Origin: Natrononativus amylolyticus
Lineage (GTDB): Archaea > Halobacteriota > Halobacteria > Halobacteriales > Natrialbaceae
Direction: 5' to 3'
Assembly: GCF_024362525.1 (NCBI RefSeq)
Contig: NZ_CP101459.1
Span: 620,001-684,000, forward strand
Length of the DNA: 64,000 nt
The translations under genes and the position numbers were made by a program. The notes beneath the pieces were generated by a model. That model worked only from the letters and a program-made list of their open reading frames with translations, ran no database searches and had not been told where the DNA came from. Positions 1-9,266 of the stretch are shown piece after piece; position 1 is the first letter of the stretch, and the number at the start of each line of letters is the position of its first letter.

Positions 1-187
1 TCGAGTGTGAACTCACAATGAGTTGTCGTTTCACAGCTACCTGTCACATTTTAAATATTTTACTGTTTGCTTCGCGGCATCCTCCGAGCACCTCTGCCGA
101 CGTCTATAAGCGAAGTGATTGGTGCGTCAGTCACACGCCATAACAGTGTGGAGATAACCCAATAACTCACACAGCTAGATCGACGAC

Positions 188-379
188 TTAATCGCGAATC
201 ATATAAACGCTCAACGAGCGTCGTCGGGTCTGAAACCACTTTTTGATCAGATCGCGCCCAACTAGACGAGTTGACCGTTCGATACCATCACTCGAGTAGC
301 GACAGATATTCGTACTTACTGACGTGGGATACGGCCTCGGAGAGATCTTTTTTGCGTGGTGATGCAGTAACGTAGCCAC
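188..379 (-). mobile_element. Decayed IS6-type transposase remnant
   Basis: The minus-strand translation keeps a run like RDLIKKWFQT, which matches ERNLIEKWFHT around the last acidic catalytic residue of the intact IS6-type transposase near 8.2-8.9 kb. The bases at about 228-330 also align by eye with that copy, including a shared stretch around the KWF codons. The first two catalytic Asp regions and both inverted repeats are missing, so this is an old fragment and not a gene. The assignment rests only on comparison within the window. Confidence 0.6.
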
Positions 380-778
380 GAATTCAGTGCTTCAATTTCT
401 AAAGACGTCGACATCGAGATTCGACCTCAACTCAATCAATGTTGATTGTTATCTACAATATCGTGTGGCAGTTATATTGACAATACTCCATCAATCTCGA
501 CTTGGAGTGACTTCAGAATGGTACGGTCGGAACAATGATGTGTAAAACACAGTTCAGTAATGGGTCTTTATCGTGGCATTCAGCATAACTCAAGTGGAGC
601 TTCCGACCTACTCGCTCCCTTCGGTCGCTCCTTGAGGTCGGAGAAGAAACCGGCGAAGGACGGCGCAACCGCACGACTGTAGCTACCCGACCCTCCGAGC
701 GTATAAGAACCATCGGGCAGCAATCTGAAATATTGGGGCGCATCGAACGGCGCCGGTCAAACTCCTCGTTCTCGATGA
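380..778. other. Non-coding stretch with one inverted repeat
   Basis: No convincing gene was found. An 8-base inverted repeat (TCCGACCT at 602-609 and AGGTCGGA at 635-642) encloses a smaller region around CCCTTCGG. It lies about 140 bases past the stop codon of the glycosyltransferase, so it could be a distant terminator or part of a lost insertion element. Nothing else stands out. Confidence 0.4.
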
Positions 779-2020
779 TCAGCGCCCGGTGCTCGAGACC
801 TCGACGAGGACGTCGAGCAGGTCTGCAAGTTGACGAGGAAGCAGAAAGCGCTCGCGAACGTGCTCCTGACCGTTCGCCCCGAACCTCGTTCGACGGTCCT
901 CGTCTTTGAGCAGGTCGACGACGCAATCCGCGGCGCCCGCAGTGTCGGCCGGCTCGACGAGATAGCCGTTTCGACCGTCTTCGACCTGCAGCGGAATGCC
1001 CCCGACGCTCGAGCCGACGACCGGTGTGCGCTTCCAGAGGGCTTCCGAAACGACCAGTCCGAACCCCTCGCGCAGTGACTTCTGGACGACAACGTCCGAT
1101 CGACGCTGCAGGACGTTTACCGTCGCGTCCGGGAGATCGGTCAGCACGTGTACATTTGTATCGTCGACCGCCTCCGCGGCGACTCGTTCGTACAGCTCGA
1201 ATCCTTCGGGATCGTCGGCGGCCATTCCGCCGGCCAGCGCCAGCTGGAGGTTCGGAATCGCCTCGCAAGCGCGCCGGTACGCATTCAGGGTGCCGAACTG
1301 GTCCTTCCACGGGTCGAACCGTGAAACCTGCGCGACGACCGGCGCGTCGAACGAGAGGGGGTCCAGATGATCGCATTCGACTGCCATCGCTTCCTCGTCA
1401 AGCGAGCGGTTTTTCGCCGTTAGGGGATCGATCGAGGGGTAGACAACGCTCATCGGAACGTCGAGTTCGAGTTCGTAGGCCGATCGGCTGAAGATCGCGT
1501 GATCGATCCGCCCCGTGTACTCGGAAAGGAATGCCAGGTACTCGTCGGACGGATCGGTGAGGTCGATATGACAGCGCCAGACGATCGGCGCGTTCGGGAG
1601 GGTTTCTTCGACTCGGTCGATCATCCCCAGCGGTTGCGGGTCGTGCAATACGACGATGTCGTATTCGTCTTTGAGCGCGGCAGCGTTTCGGTCGGTCACG
1701 TCGTGATACGTCGCTTTCATCTCCTCGGTCAGCCGGGCCCCCTCACCCTGGAGCCCGTTGTGGATCGCCTTGGTCACCTCGAAGAAGTCGTCGCCGGCGT
1801 CCATGACGAGCCAGTCGGTGTCGACGCCGAGGTCGATACAAACCGGAACGATCGAACGGAGCAGTTCCGCGACGCCGCCGCCGGTCGCGGTCGAATTGAC
1901 GTGAAGGATCCGGACGTCGTCAAGCGTTGTAGCGAGCGACCGGAGCCGTTCGAGTCGCTCCCGCCCGGCCACCTCTGCGAACGCCTCGATCGATCGATCC
2001 GGTAGTGGGGGAGCGTGCAT
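779..2020 (-). CDS. treT: Trehalose glycosyltransferring synthase-like GT4 glycosyltransferase
   Basis: A 413-residue glycosyltransferase family 4 protein, close to the roughly 412-residue archaeal TreT, which makes trehalose from a nucleoside-diphosphate glucose and glucose in the cytoplasm. TreT-like signatures run through it: HVNSTATGGGVAELL near residue 35, FFEVTKAIHNGLQG near 80, HDPQP near 130, WRCHIDLT near 150, QVSRFDPWKD in the second Rossmann domain, and the donor-binding REGFGLVVSEALW near the C-terminus. The open frame extends upstream to 2233, but those extra residues are low-complexity, and the ATG at 2020 starts where TreT homology starts. The gene is divergent from the histidine kinase. 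Trehalose is a compatible solute in halophiles, so a role in osmoadaptation is likely; substrate choice is inferred. Confidence 0.8.
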   Translation of the reverse strand: MHAPPLPDRSIEAFAEVAGRERLERLRSLATTLDDVRILHVNSTATGGGVAELLRSIVPVCIDLGVDTDWLVMDAGDDFFEVTKAIHNGLQGEGARLTEEMKATYHDVTDRNAAALKDEYDIVVLHDPQPLGMIDRVEETLPNAPIVWRCHIDLTDPSDEYLAFLSEYTGRIDHAIFSRSAYELELDVPMSVVYPSIDPLTAKNRSLDEEAMAVECDHLDPLSFDAPVVAQVSRFDPWKDQFGTLNAYRRACEAIPNLQLALAGGMAADDPEGFELYERVAAEAVDDTNVHVLTDLPDATVNVLQRRSDVVVQKSLREGFGLVVSEALWKRTPVVGSSVGGIPLQVEDGRNGYLVEPADTAGAADCVVDLLKDEDRRTRFGANGQEHVRERFLLPRQLADLLDVLVEVSSTGR

Positions 2021-2249
2021 CGTTCGTACCCGTCGATACAACGACGGCGGAGGTATCAGTTGTGGGGGTGGATCCTCGATGGGAGCAAGAGCGAACGTCT
2101 CGCCGCCGGCGAGGTGACGCTCACAAAGGTGGCTCACTTCGCCGGGCTGTCCGTCTGGACGCTCGCTCAGTTCGCGGCCGACCTCAAGGAGTTGTGAACG
2201 TGGGTCTCGGATGTGACGCTGCTCATCTCCCATCGTTTTTGAACGCTAC

Positions 2250-2255
2250 TTTTAA
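2250..2255 (+). promoter_or_regulatory. TATA-like box of the histidine kinase gene
   Basis: TTTTAA is centred about 28 bases before the ATG at 2281, the usual distance for a leaderless haloarchaeal transcript. This supports 2281 as the start rather than the longer open frame from 2005. Confidence 0.5.
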
Positions 2256-2280
2256 CCGTGCTCCGAAAGTATCACATCTA

Positions 2281-4563
2281 ATGAGTCGACCGGTCAGAAA
2301 GGATCATCAACGCAGTCTGTCGAGCAGAGAGCACGGCCTCGACGCGTTACGCCAAAGTCCAGCGTTTATTGGACCCGTCGAACCCCTTGACGACCACAAG
2401 CACACCAACGATCATCTCGCGCTTATCTACGAGAGCCGTGACGAACAGTTCGCGGCTGTTGTTCCCTACATTCGTCAAGGCCTCGAGCAAGGCGAGCGCT
2501 GCGTCTATATCACTCACGAAACCTCTCGAGAAGAAGTGACACAGGCGATGCACGAAGGTGGAATCGACGTAGACGACGCGCTAGAGTCAGGAGCCCTCTC
2601 GATTCACACTGAACAGGACACCTATCTTCGGTCCGGGGCGTTCGATCCGGAGGACACGCTGTCGTTTCTCGACGATGCCATTACGGAGGCTGCCGAGGAG
2701 TACGAAGCACTTCGCGTCACCGGCGAGATGTCTTTCATTCTGGACGGTGACGCTCACGTTGATGATCTTCTGAAATGTGAGAGTAAAGCCAACTATCTGT
2801 TTCAGGACGTAGACGGAATGGCGCTCTGTCAGTACAATCGCGACCGGTTTCCGCCAGAAGTCATCAGAGACGTCATCAACACCCATCCACATCTGATTCA
2901 TGACAACCGCGTGAGCCGCAACTCCTATTACACGCCGCCCTCGGAGTTCCTCGGTCCCGACCGACCCGCCCGCGAAGTTGAACGAATGATGGGAACGCTC
3001 CGTGAGCAAACCGACGCAAAAGCGGAGCTGGAAAACCGCCAGCAGTTCGTACGCCGGCAAACTGAGATCATCGCCAGTACAGCACAACCATTCGAAGAGA
3101 AACTCCAGGCGCTGTTCGAGTTAGGCTGTACCCAGTTCGACCTCGAGTTGGGAGCACTGGCTCGAGTCGATACGGAGGACGACTGGTTCGAGGTCGAGTA
3201 CGTCAGTGCCGACCACGAGCATTTCGAACCGGGGGTTGAACTCCCGCTCTCGGAGACATATTGTACTGCTGCCACCGAAATCAAGGCGGCTGGGAGTGTT
3301 TCAGACCCCCACGAGGAAGGCTACGATGACATCCATGTCTACCAGGAGTTCGGTATCCAGGCGTATCTCGGGACCTACGTCGAAATCTCCGGCGGTACCA
3401 ATCGGACGTTCTTTTTCGTCACCTCCCAGTCGAGGGACGAAGGCTTCTCAGATGACGAACACGCCTTTCTCAAGTCGATGGGGCAGTGGGTGAAATACGA
3501 ACTCGAACGCCGACAGCGAGAGCAGGAGCTGTACGAGCACACAGAACATCTGAGTGCGATCATCGAGACCACGCCCGAATGCATCAAGACAGTCGCTGCC
3601 GACGGCACTCTGCTGCAGATGAATCCTGCCGGAGTCGAGATGGTAGAGGCCGACTCGGCACAGAGTGTAGTCGACGAATCCGTCTACGACATAATCGCCC
3701 CCAAGGACCGCGAACGATTCCGTGAGTTCAACGAGCGGATCTGTCGAGATAACAGTGGGACCTTGCAGTTCGACATCATCGGTCTGGACGGGACGCGCAG
3801 GCGCATGGAAACCCACGCAGCGCCCCTACACCACCCCGATGGAACGATATCCCACCTGGCGCTGACGCACGACATCACCGAGCAGGTCGAACGCGAACGA
3901 ACACTCGAGGAGACGATCGGCCAACTCGAGGAGTCGAACGAGCGCCTCGAGAGTCTGGCCAGCATGATCGCCCACGAACTTCGCAATCCGGTCGCAATTG
4001 GCCAGATTTACAGCCAGCGGTTGCCGACTGAGACGGCTCCGGAGGCCGTTGACTACGTCGTCGAAGCGTTCGACCGCATCGAGGATATCGTCGACGTCCT
4101 CCTGGTCTTAACGCACGGACGCGAGACCGTTGGTGAACGGACCCCGGTCTCGCTTGCAGACGTAGTTCAGGACGCCTGGGATGAAGTGGACACACCCGAT
4201 GCAACACTCCACGTCGAGATTGATGGCGAGATCGAAGGGGACCAGACGTACCTCCGGCATCTGTTCAGAAATCTTCTCGAAAACGCAGTACGGCATGGTG
4301 GCGCGGACGTCACCGTTGAGGTGGGGGGTGTCTCGAACGGTTTCTACGTGGCAGACGATGGACCCGGGATTCCAGCTACGGACCGAGAGACGGTGTTCGA
4401 AGCAGGATTCACGACGACAGCTACAGAAGGTGGGACCGGGTTGGGGCTGGCGTTCGTCAAGGAGTTGGCTGATCTATACGGGTGGACGTGTGCAGTGTCG
4501 GAGAGCGCAACCGGTGGCGCACGGATCGAATTTCGGGGCGTCGATTTCGCCTCAGCGGCGTGA
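2281..4563 (+). CDS. MEDS-GAF-PAS sensor histidine kinase
   Basis: A 760-residue soluble kinase. The order is: a MEDS domain (about residues 43-205, starting DHLALIYES; the sensory domain also found in DcmR-like regulators), a short coiled segment, a GAF domain (about 260-400), a PAS domain (about 430-545), a HisKA dimerisation helix with phospho-acceptor His565 in IAHELRNPV, and a HATPase domain with an N box (NLLENAVRHGG), DDGPGIP and GTGLGLAFVKELAD. No membrane segment is visible, so it should sense a cytoplasmic signal. No response regulator gene is adjacent, which is common for haloarchaeal orphan kinases. The signal is unknown. The open frame runs upstream to 2005, but the promoter and domain start favour 2281. 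Confidence 0.85.
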   Translation: MSRPVRKDHQRSLSSREHGLDALRQSPAFIGPVEPLDDHKHTNDHLALIYESRDEQFAAVVPYIRQGLEQGERCVYITHETSREEVTQAMHEGGIDVDDALESGALSIHTEQDTYLRSGAFDPEDTLSFLDDAITEAAEEYEALRVTGEMSFILDGDAHVDDLLKCESKANYLFQDVDGMALCQYNRDRFPPEVIRDVINTHPHLIHDNRVSRNSYYTPPSEFLGPDRPAREVERMMGTLREQTDAKAELENRQQFVRRQTEIIASTAQPFEEKLQALFELGCTQFDLELGALARVDTEDDWFEVEYVSADHEHFEPGVELPLSETYCTAATEIKAAGSVSDPHEEGYDDIHVYQEFGIQAYLGTYVEISGGTNRTFFFVTSQSRDEGFSDDEHAFLKSMGQWVKYELERRQREQELYEHTEHLSAIIETTPECIKTVAADGTLLQMNPAGVEMVEADSAQSVVDESVYDIIAPKDRERFREFNERICRDNSGTLQFDIIGLDGTRRRMETHAAPLHHPDGTISHLALTHDITEQVERERTLEETIGQLEESNERLESLASMIAHELRNPVAIGQIYSQRLPTETAPEAVDYVVEAFDRIEDIVDVLLVLTHGRETVGERTPVSLADVVQDAWDEVDTPDATLHVEIDGEIEGDQTYLRHLFRNLLENAVRHGGADVTVEVGGVSNGFYVADDGPGIPATDRETVFEAGFTTTATEGGTGLGLAFVKELADLYGWTCAVSESATGGARIEFRGVDFASAA

Positions 4564-4568
4564 CTACT

Positions 4569-4588
4569 CCCACGACTTCAGTCGTGGG
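4569..4588 (+). terminator. Perfect 8-bp-stem hairpin after the kinase
   Basis: CCCACGAC and GTCGTGGG flank a TTCA loop five bases after the kinase stop codon, followed by a pyrimidine run. It could terminate kinase transcription. Very similar hairpins are known at the right ends of haloarchaeal IS200/IS605-type elements, so it may instead be an element end that outlived its transposase. No TnpB sequence lies next to it. Confidence 0.5.
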
Positions 4589-4666
4589 CTTTCTCCTCGA
4601 ATCTGTGTAACCGGTCAGTACACGGCGGAGTGCGGACTTTGGTCTCGGTTAGGCGATTTCCCGCTA

Positions 4667-5721
4667 TAGTAGTCGTTAGAAATTTTTACGCAGGGACCGT
4701 AGCCCTTTGCAATGGATCATCTTGACGAGATCTCCGTTGAGGATCTTCAGAACGCACTCGGCAACGTAGAAGGAAAGAAACCGACACAACGGCTGTTGGC
4801 CGCGATCGCGTACAAAAACGGCGTTCCACAGATTGAGCTTGTCGAGTGGTACGGGGTTGAACGGAAAACGATCTATAATTGGCTCACGCGACTCGACACA
4901 GACGAGTCGCTCGAGCAGGCCGTGACTGATGCTCAGCGGTCTGGGAGGAGACGAAAACTCTCAGAAACAGAGCAAGAGCAATTCAATGCAACTGTCCACG
5001 ACTCGCCCGAGGAAGTTGGGTTCGACGCGCCGGCGTGGACGCCGACGCTGGTTCAGCAGTTCCTCGACGAAACGTACGATGTCGAGTACTCAATCCCGAG
5101 TTGTCGGCGGTTACTGAAAGAAGCGGGATTGAGTTACCAGAAACCACGCCGTACAGCCGCCGAAGCTGACGAAGACGAACGAGATGAGTTCCACGATGAA
5201 CTTAAAAAAAGCGGCGGGAGATGGACGCCACAGTAGTCTGTATCGATCAAACCAAGAAATCCGTGCAAGTTGAGCCGCGTGCCGCGCGGAAACCACGCGG
5301 CACGCGGCCGGCCGTCGAATTGTCTGGCCAACGCGACTGGACGTGTCTGCTCGGCGCGATCACCGAGGACGGTGATCGCTTTTTCTCCAGGTTTGAAGAG
5401 TATGTGACAGCCGATCACGCGAAACATTTCATCTTAGCGTTATGCAAAGAATTCGAAGATGATTTGATCGTTGTGTTAGATGGAGCGCCGTACTTTCAGG
5501 CGTCGGCCGTCACGGACCTGGCGGCCCGTGACGACCTCGCTTTCGTCACGTTACCGGCGTACTCTCCCGAACTCAATCCAGTCGAAGAGTGCTGGAGACA
5601 GCTGTAATCAGCACTGAGCAACCGGTTCTTCGACTCACTTTCTGAGTTGACAACAGCGATCGATACCGCTCTTGATCAACTCTCTATTCCCAAAGTGAGC
5701 AACTATTTCTAACGTCTACTA
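4667..5721 (+). mobile_element. IS630-type insertion sequence, copy 1
   Basis: The ends are imperfect inverted repeats: TAGTAGTCGTTAGAAAT on the left, and on the right the complement of TAGTAGACGTTAGAAAT, with one mismatch. Both ends are bordered by TA (4665-4666 and 5722-5723), the TA target duplication typical of IS630. It carries a two-frame transposase. Two further partial copies lie at 35.4-35.8 and 42.9-43.6 kb. Confidence 0.85.
4712..5712 (+). pseudogene. IS630 transposase, two-frame, with a premature stop
   Basis: The first frame (4712-5236, 174 aa) has a helix-turn-helix domain (IELVEWYGVERKTIYNWL). The second (5221 onward) holds the DDE catalytic core: VVCIDQT, VLDGAPYF and LNPVEECW. 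The frames meet at a run of seven A (5204-5210). A -1 slip there would read KK-KRREMDATVV and join them, so a programmed frameshift is likely. Downstream, TAA at 5605-5607 follows CWRQL where the copy at 35.5 kb has CAA (Gln); the frame then continues SALSNRFFDSL to a natural stop at 5710-5712. This copy is therefore probably inactive, although the DDE residues lie before the stop. Confidence 0.75.
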
Positions 5722-5723
5722 TA

Positions 5724-6061
5724 GTACTGGTCTCTGGTTCCTTTCCAACGGACCGTGCGATAAGAGTCTCGCGCTCGGTCTTTGTTGACCTCTTCTGAGA
5801 TAGGCGATGGTCCATCTTGAAGAGAACGTACAGACTTCAATCGCTCTTTCACATGTTATCACATACGATCGCTTGGAGTTTCGTAAGAATCTCCGGAGTG
5901 GCTGGATTTCCGTGAAATGCTGCTCAAAACCACCGTCTACAATCTTCGCCGGAGCGTCCGTTACCCGTGAAATCAACCGCCGTGTACCGAAACTACAGAG
6001 CCAAAAATCTTCTATTGATGATGACCTCCAGCAGTCGTGCTGAATAGAGAGCGCGTATCGG
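5724..6061. other. Unassigned stretch after the IS630 copy
   Basis: Open frames exist on both strands (78 aa on plus, 119 aa on minus) but neither has a recognisable domain, an obvious promoter or haloarchaeal-style acidic composition. It may be decayed mobile-element DNA. Nothing firm can be assigned. Confidence 0.4.
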
Positions 6062-6859
6062 TCAAAGCGATGTAACAAAGTCGCTCACCACTCGGTTGAA
6101 CTTCTCGGGTTCTTCAATGGTGAGACAGTGGCCGCTCTCCTCGAAGAGTTTGAATCGGGCGTTTGGGATGAGTTCCGCAGCGTATTCGACGGAAGCGACG
6201 CTTCGCCACTTTTCGTCCGTACCGGCACATACCAGGGTCGGGACATCGATCTCGGGCAGAACAGCTCGATACTCACGCATCAGTTCAAGGAGCATCGCTC
6301 CCGAAATCGGTGGCGGGGTTCGGGAGGACTCGTCGAACATCATGGTCCGGCGCTTTCGGGACGGGGGGTCTTTGAGTAATGCCTCGATTTGCTGGTCAAG
6401 TCGCTCGAGTGGATTCGTTTGTATACCCACGAGTGCGTCCCTGAGCCCTTCGACGGTGTAACTCCCGTAGTCGTAACCCGCTCGTTGCAGCGGTGAGGGT
6501 TCCATATCTACATCGACCAATGCGCGAATTCGATCCGTGCCAAACTGGTCGACGTACTCCCACGAGATGAGTGCACCCATCGACCAACCGACGACCACGG
6601 CATCGTCGAGATCGAGCTGCTCCAGAACCGCTCGTACGTCGCGAGCGTGTTGCGGCAGCGTATGACCGAGTTCGGTCTTCTCCGACCGACCGTGGCCTCT
6701 GAAATCCAACGCGAGACAACGGTACTCGTTCGAGAGGTCGGTCAGTTGAGATTCGAAGTACCTGAGACCCGCCGTTGCACCGTGAAGAAAGACGATCGGT
6801 TCCCCGTCACCGTGATCCTCGTAGTAGAGGTTCGCTCCGTTGCACTGGATACTCGGCAT
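6062..6859 (-). CDS. Alpha/beta hydrolase
   Basis: A 265-residue single-domain alpha/beta hydrolase. The oxyanion-hole HG motif is in IVFLHGATAG (residues 23-32). The nucleophile elbow is GWSMG with Ser93, the acid is probably Asp in CAGTDEKW near residue 213, and the base His is in EESGHCLT near 243. Length and layout fit the family of esterases, C-C bond hydrolases and lactonases (3-oxoadipate enol-lactonase-like). The gene stands alone between mobile-element debris and a small hypothetical gene. It might serve the CoA-ester island downstream, but nothing shows this directly. The substrate cannot be told. Confidence 0.8.
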   Translation of the reverse strand: MPSIQCNGANLYYEDHGDGEPIVFLHGATAGLRYFESQLTDLSNEYRCLALDFRGHGRSEKTELGHTLPQHARDVRAVLEQLDLDDAVVVGWSMGALISWEYVDQFGTDRIRALVDVDMEPSPLQRAGYDYGSYTVEGLRDALVGIQTNPLERLDQQIEALLKDPPSRKRRTMMFDESSRTPPPISGAMLLELMREYRAVLPEIDVPTLVCAGTDEKWRSVASVEYAAELIPNARFKLFEESGHCLTIEEPEKFNRVVSDFVTSL

Positions 6860-7003
6860 AGCAATAGACGTACGTTCGAATCGAGAATAGCTGTGTCGGG
6901 GGTGCTGAAGAGCTGCTGCATAGAACCTCTATCTCCAGCAGGCTACTCTTTTCTTCTATTGAGAAATTCACCAGGGTCAGCGACTTAGCTTTCACCTCCG
7001 TTG

Positions 7004-7282
7004 TTATTTCTCTACGGTAATAGATTCTATGCGACCGAGGCGCACGGTTCGTTGGATTCGGGATTCGTCATCACCGCCGGTATCACTACCGATAGAGATG
7101 CTGAACGCGTAATCAGATTTAACACCAGTCAGTTGATTCTCGTCGGTTTCGACAAATAGTACGCTCTTTCCGTTTTCTTCAGGAACTTGCACAACGTTCC
7201 CTGTTCGTGAAACTACGTTACCCGACCGCGTCGATTCATACGCTATTTCCACTTTGTCGTCTTGCTCAATCTCTTCAATCAT
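7004..7282 (-). CDS. Small hypothetical protein, 92 aa
   Basis: A 92-residue acidic, beta-rich protein starting MIEEIEQDDKVEIAYES. The frame is open upstream to 7381, but the ATG at 7282 is directly preceded by GGAGGT and begins where the acidic, haloarchaeal-type sequence begins. No signal peptide or membrane segment is present. The composition, many short beta-prone runs with Asp and Glu, suggests a small barrel. I do not recognise the family. Confidence 0.6.
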   Translation of the reverse strand: MIEEIEQDDKVEIAYESTRSGNVVSRTGNVVQVPEENGKSVLFVETDENQLTGVKSDYAFSISIGSDTGGDDESRIQRTVRLGRIESITVEK

Positions 7283-7516
7283 ACCTCCTAATCCGACAAC
7301 TGGTGGTTTATTGTTATTGGTCCGAACGCGCTTAGAGCGACACGCCCACAGGGAATCTACAACGAAAGCCGGGTGTGTCATACACTCTCGTTATCGGACT
7401 AGGCACAACACACTTGTTTTATAACAATATGTTCTATGATATGTTGGTTAGAACTGTAAGCGCCCTGGAAATTGACTGGACAACGACAGGCCAAACCTGG
7501 AACCAGTAAAATAACA

Positions 7517-8173
7517 ATGGCGCACTCTACTACAGAACCTACGAGGACCACTCTAATGGAGAACTCATCTGTGACTGAGTTGATGACGTCCGAGCCCTAC
7601 TATACTGCAGAAAATGGGGCGTGTTATCATGGAGATAGTCGTGAACTCCTCGAGGAGCTCCCCGATGAGTCCATTGATCTTGTACTAACATCTCCACCAT
7701 TTGCCCTGACGAAGAAAAAGGAGTACGGAAACAAGGATACAGAGGAGTACAACGACTGGTTCATGGAGTTTGCAGAAAAGATCAAACGTGTTCTCAAGCC
7801 GACTGGCTCTTTTTGTCATCGATATCGGCGGTAGCTGGCAGAAGGGGGTTCCCTACCGCTCGATTTACCACTTCGAGCTGTTGACGAGGCTGGCTGGGAG
7901 CGATGGTCCGTTCGAACTGGCCCAGGATTGCTACTGGTATAATCCTGCGAAGCTTCCGACTCCAGCGCAGTGGGTGACGATTGAGCGCGTTCGCATCACC
8001 GACGCCGTGAACCATGTCTGGTGGCTCGCGAAAGGAGAGGATGAACGCCCAGAGGCAGACAACACTCGAGTGTTACGCGAATACTGTGACTCCCAGAAGA
8101 AGCTCATGGCTGAAGGCTATCGTGACAAAAAGCGACCTTCTGGGCATGATATCAGTGATAAGTTCGATAAGCC
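7517..8173 (+). pseudogene. Beta-class DNA methyltransferase, frameshifted and truncated
   Basis: Remains of a site-specific DNA methyltransferase. The first part has ACYHGDSRELLEELPDESID followed by the catalytic TSPPF motif (typical of N4-cytosine and some N6-adenine enzymes). Near 7806-7813 the run CTCTTTTTG holds one T too many: removing one restores SFVIDIGGSW, and the second frame then continues with PYRSIYHFELLTRLAG and NHVWWLAKG. The coding sequence is then cut at 8173 by the inverted repeat of the IS6-type element. Both lesions mean no active enzyme. No restriction endonuclease gene is adjacent, so it may have been an orphan methylase or part of a lost system. The exact start is unsure (7517 or 7556). 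Confidence 0.75.
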
Positions 8174-8916
8174 GGCACTGTCTAGTTTAGCACCTCCGCT
8201 GGCGTCTGTCCGTTGAGTGACTGGTGCGGTCGTTGTGTGTTATAGTAGTGTACGAACATCACAATCCTATCTCTGACGCTCGCTCGACTTCCCACCCACG
8301 AGTTATGGAAGCGGTCAACTCGCATCTTAAAGGTGTGAAACCACTTTTCAATCAGGTTTCGCTCGACGTAGTCGAGTTGGCCGCTCAACCCTAACCGAGA
8401 GAGGGCAGTCAGATATCCGTAGCCATCGATGAGAAACATCATCTCGGAAAAATCGTGTTTCTCGGCCAATCGATGCAGGAACGCAGCGGCTGGATCGGTG
8501 CCTCGGCGTCCGAACACTGCGACATCAAGAATCAGCCGAGAGTCGAGATCGATTGCAGCGTACACCCAAGACCAGTCGCCGTTGATCTTGACAGTAGTCT
8601 CGTCAACCGCGACCCGCGAGGGCTTCGCCCTCGGCGGGTCTGGCACGCTGTCAGCCAGCCGATGTACCCAGTGCCAGATCGCTTGATGAGAACGTTCGAC
8701 GCTGATCAAGCGAAGGATCGCTTGTGTCTCCCGAAGCGAACAACCGGTCGCGTGGAGGCAGACAGCGAACACCCTAACGGGCGTCGCCGTCCGCTCACGC
8801 ACCCAAGCTTCATCAAATTCCGCCCCGTATGACTCGCTGAGCAGGTCTGCGAGCTGCATGATCAAAACAACTCTACGACCTGCTCGCTTCTCAAACCGCG
8901 CTAACTAGACGGTGCC
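8174..8916 (-). mobile_element. Intact IS6-type insertion sequence
   Basis: A 743-base element bounded by GGCACTGTCTAGTTTAGC (8174 on) and the complement of GGCACCGTCTAGTTAGC (ending 8916). It holds one transposase gene. The 8 bases outside the two ends differ (GATAAGCC and TTCCAAAC), so there is no target duplication, which points to a deletion or recombination next to the element. Related remnants lie at 0.2, 35.1 and 44.9 kb. Confidence 0.85.
8182..8859 (-). CDS. IS6-family transposase
   Basis: A 225-residue DDE transposase. After an N-terminal helix-turn-helix region (ATGCSLRETQAILRLI), the catalytic triad is Asp in VAVDETTVKING, Asp in MFLIDGYGY and Glu in NLIEKWFHT, with the C-terminal YYNTQRPHQSLNG typical of the family. 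No frameshift or internal stop is seen, so it is probably active and the only complete transposase in the window. The longer frame would start with TTG at 8865; the ATG at 8859 is preferred. Confidence 0.9.
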   Translation of the reverse strand: MQLADLLSESYGAEFDEAWVRERTATPVRVFAVCLHATGCSLRETQAILRLISVERSHQAIWHWVHRLADSVPDPPRAKPSRVAVDETTVKINGDWSWVYAAIDLDSRLILDVAVFGRRGTDPAAAFLHRLAEKHDFSEMMFLIDGYGYLTALSRLGLSGQLDYVERNLIEKWFHTFKMRVDRFHNSWVGSRASVRDRIVMFVHYYNTQRPHQSLNGQTPAEVLN

Positions 8917-9266
8917 TTCCAAACTAATCCCATGATCAGCTTGTTTCCCAAGCCATCCTAACTAAATAATGCTCAATGAGGGGTAATAAGTCTCGAAGTG
9001 TCGGTTGATACAGTTGAGTACGTCATCAAGTCCGACCTTCGAGACTAACTGATAATTGCTCTCACGGTTTGATTACTTGTTGATGAAGTCAATATTTGCA
9101 GAGTGCTATTTGTCTTATTAGACACCATATCTTTGATCACCGTTCCACATTATTTCCAACAAATGCTGAAGGGGTGATAAATCACCGGTTCATGATTTAT
9201 CCGCCAATAATTTAGGCTGCTATTTGATAGCAGTGGGCTTATCTCGGTGCAGAGTGCGTATTAGGT
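8917..9266. promoter_or_regulatory. AT-rich upstream region of the thiolase operon
   Basis: No gene is seen. CTTATC at 9238-9243 lies about 26 bases before the ATG at 9267 and is a reasonable TATA-like box for a leaderless transcript. The low GC content starts here and marks the left edge of the catabolic island. Confidence 0.4.

Noticed and set aside
5719-6078. A 119-codon frame on the minus strand and a 78-codon frame on the plus strand
   Set aside because: Neither has a recognisable motif, promoter or haloarchaeal composition, and they overlap each other.
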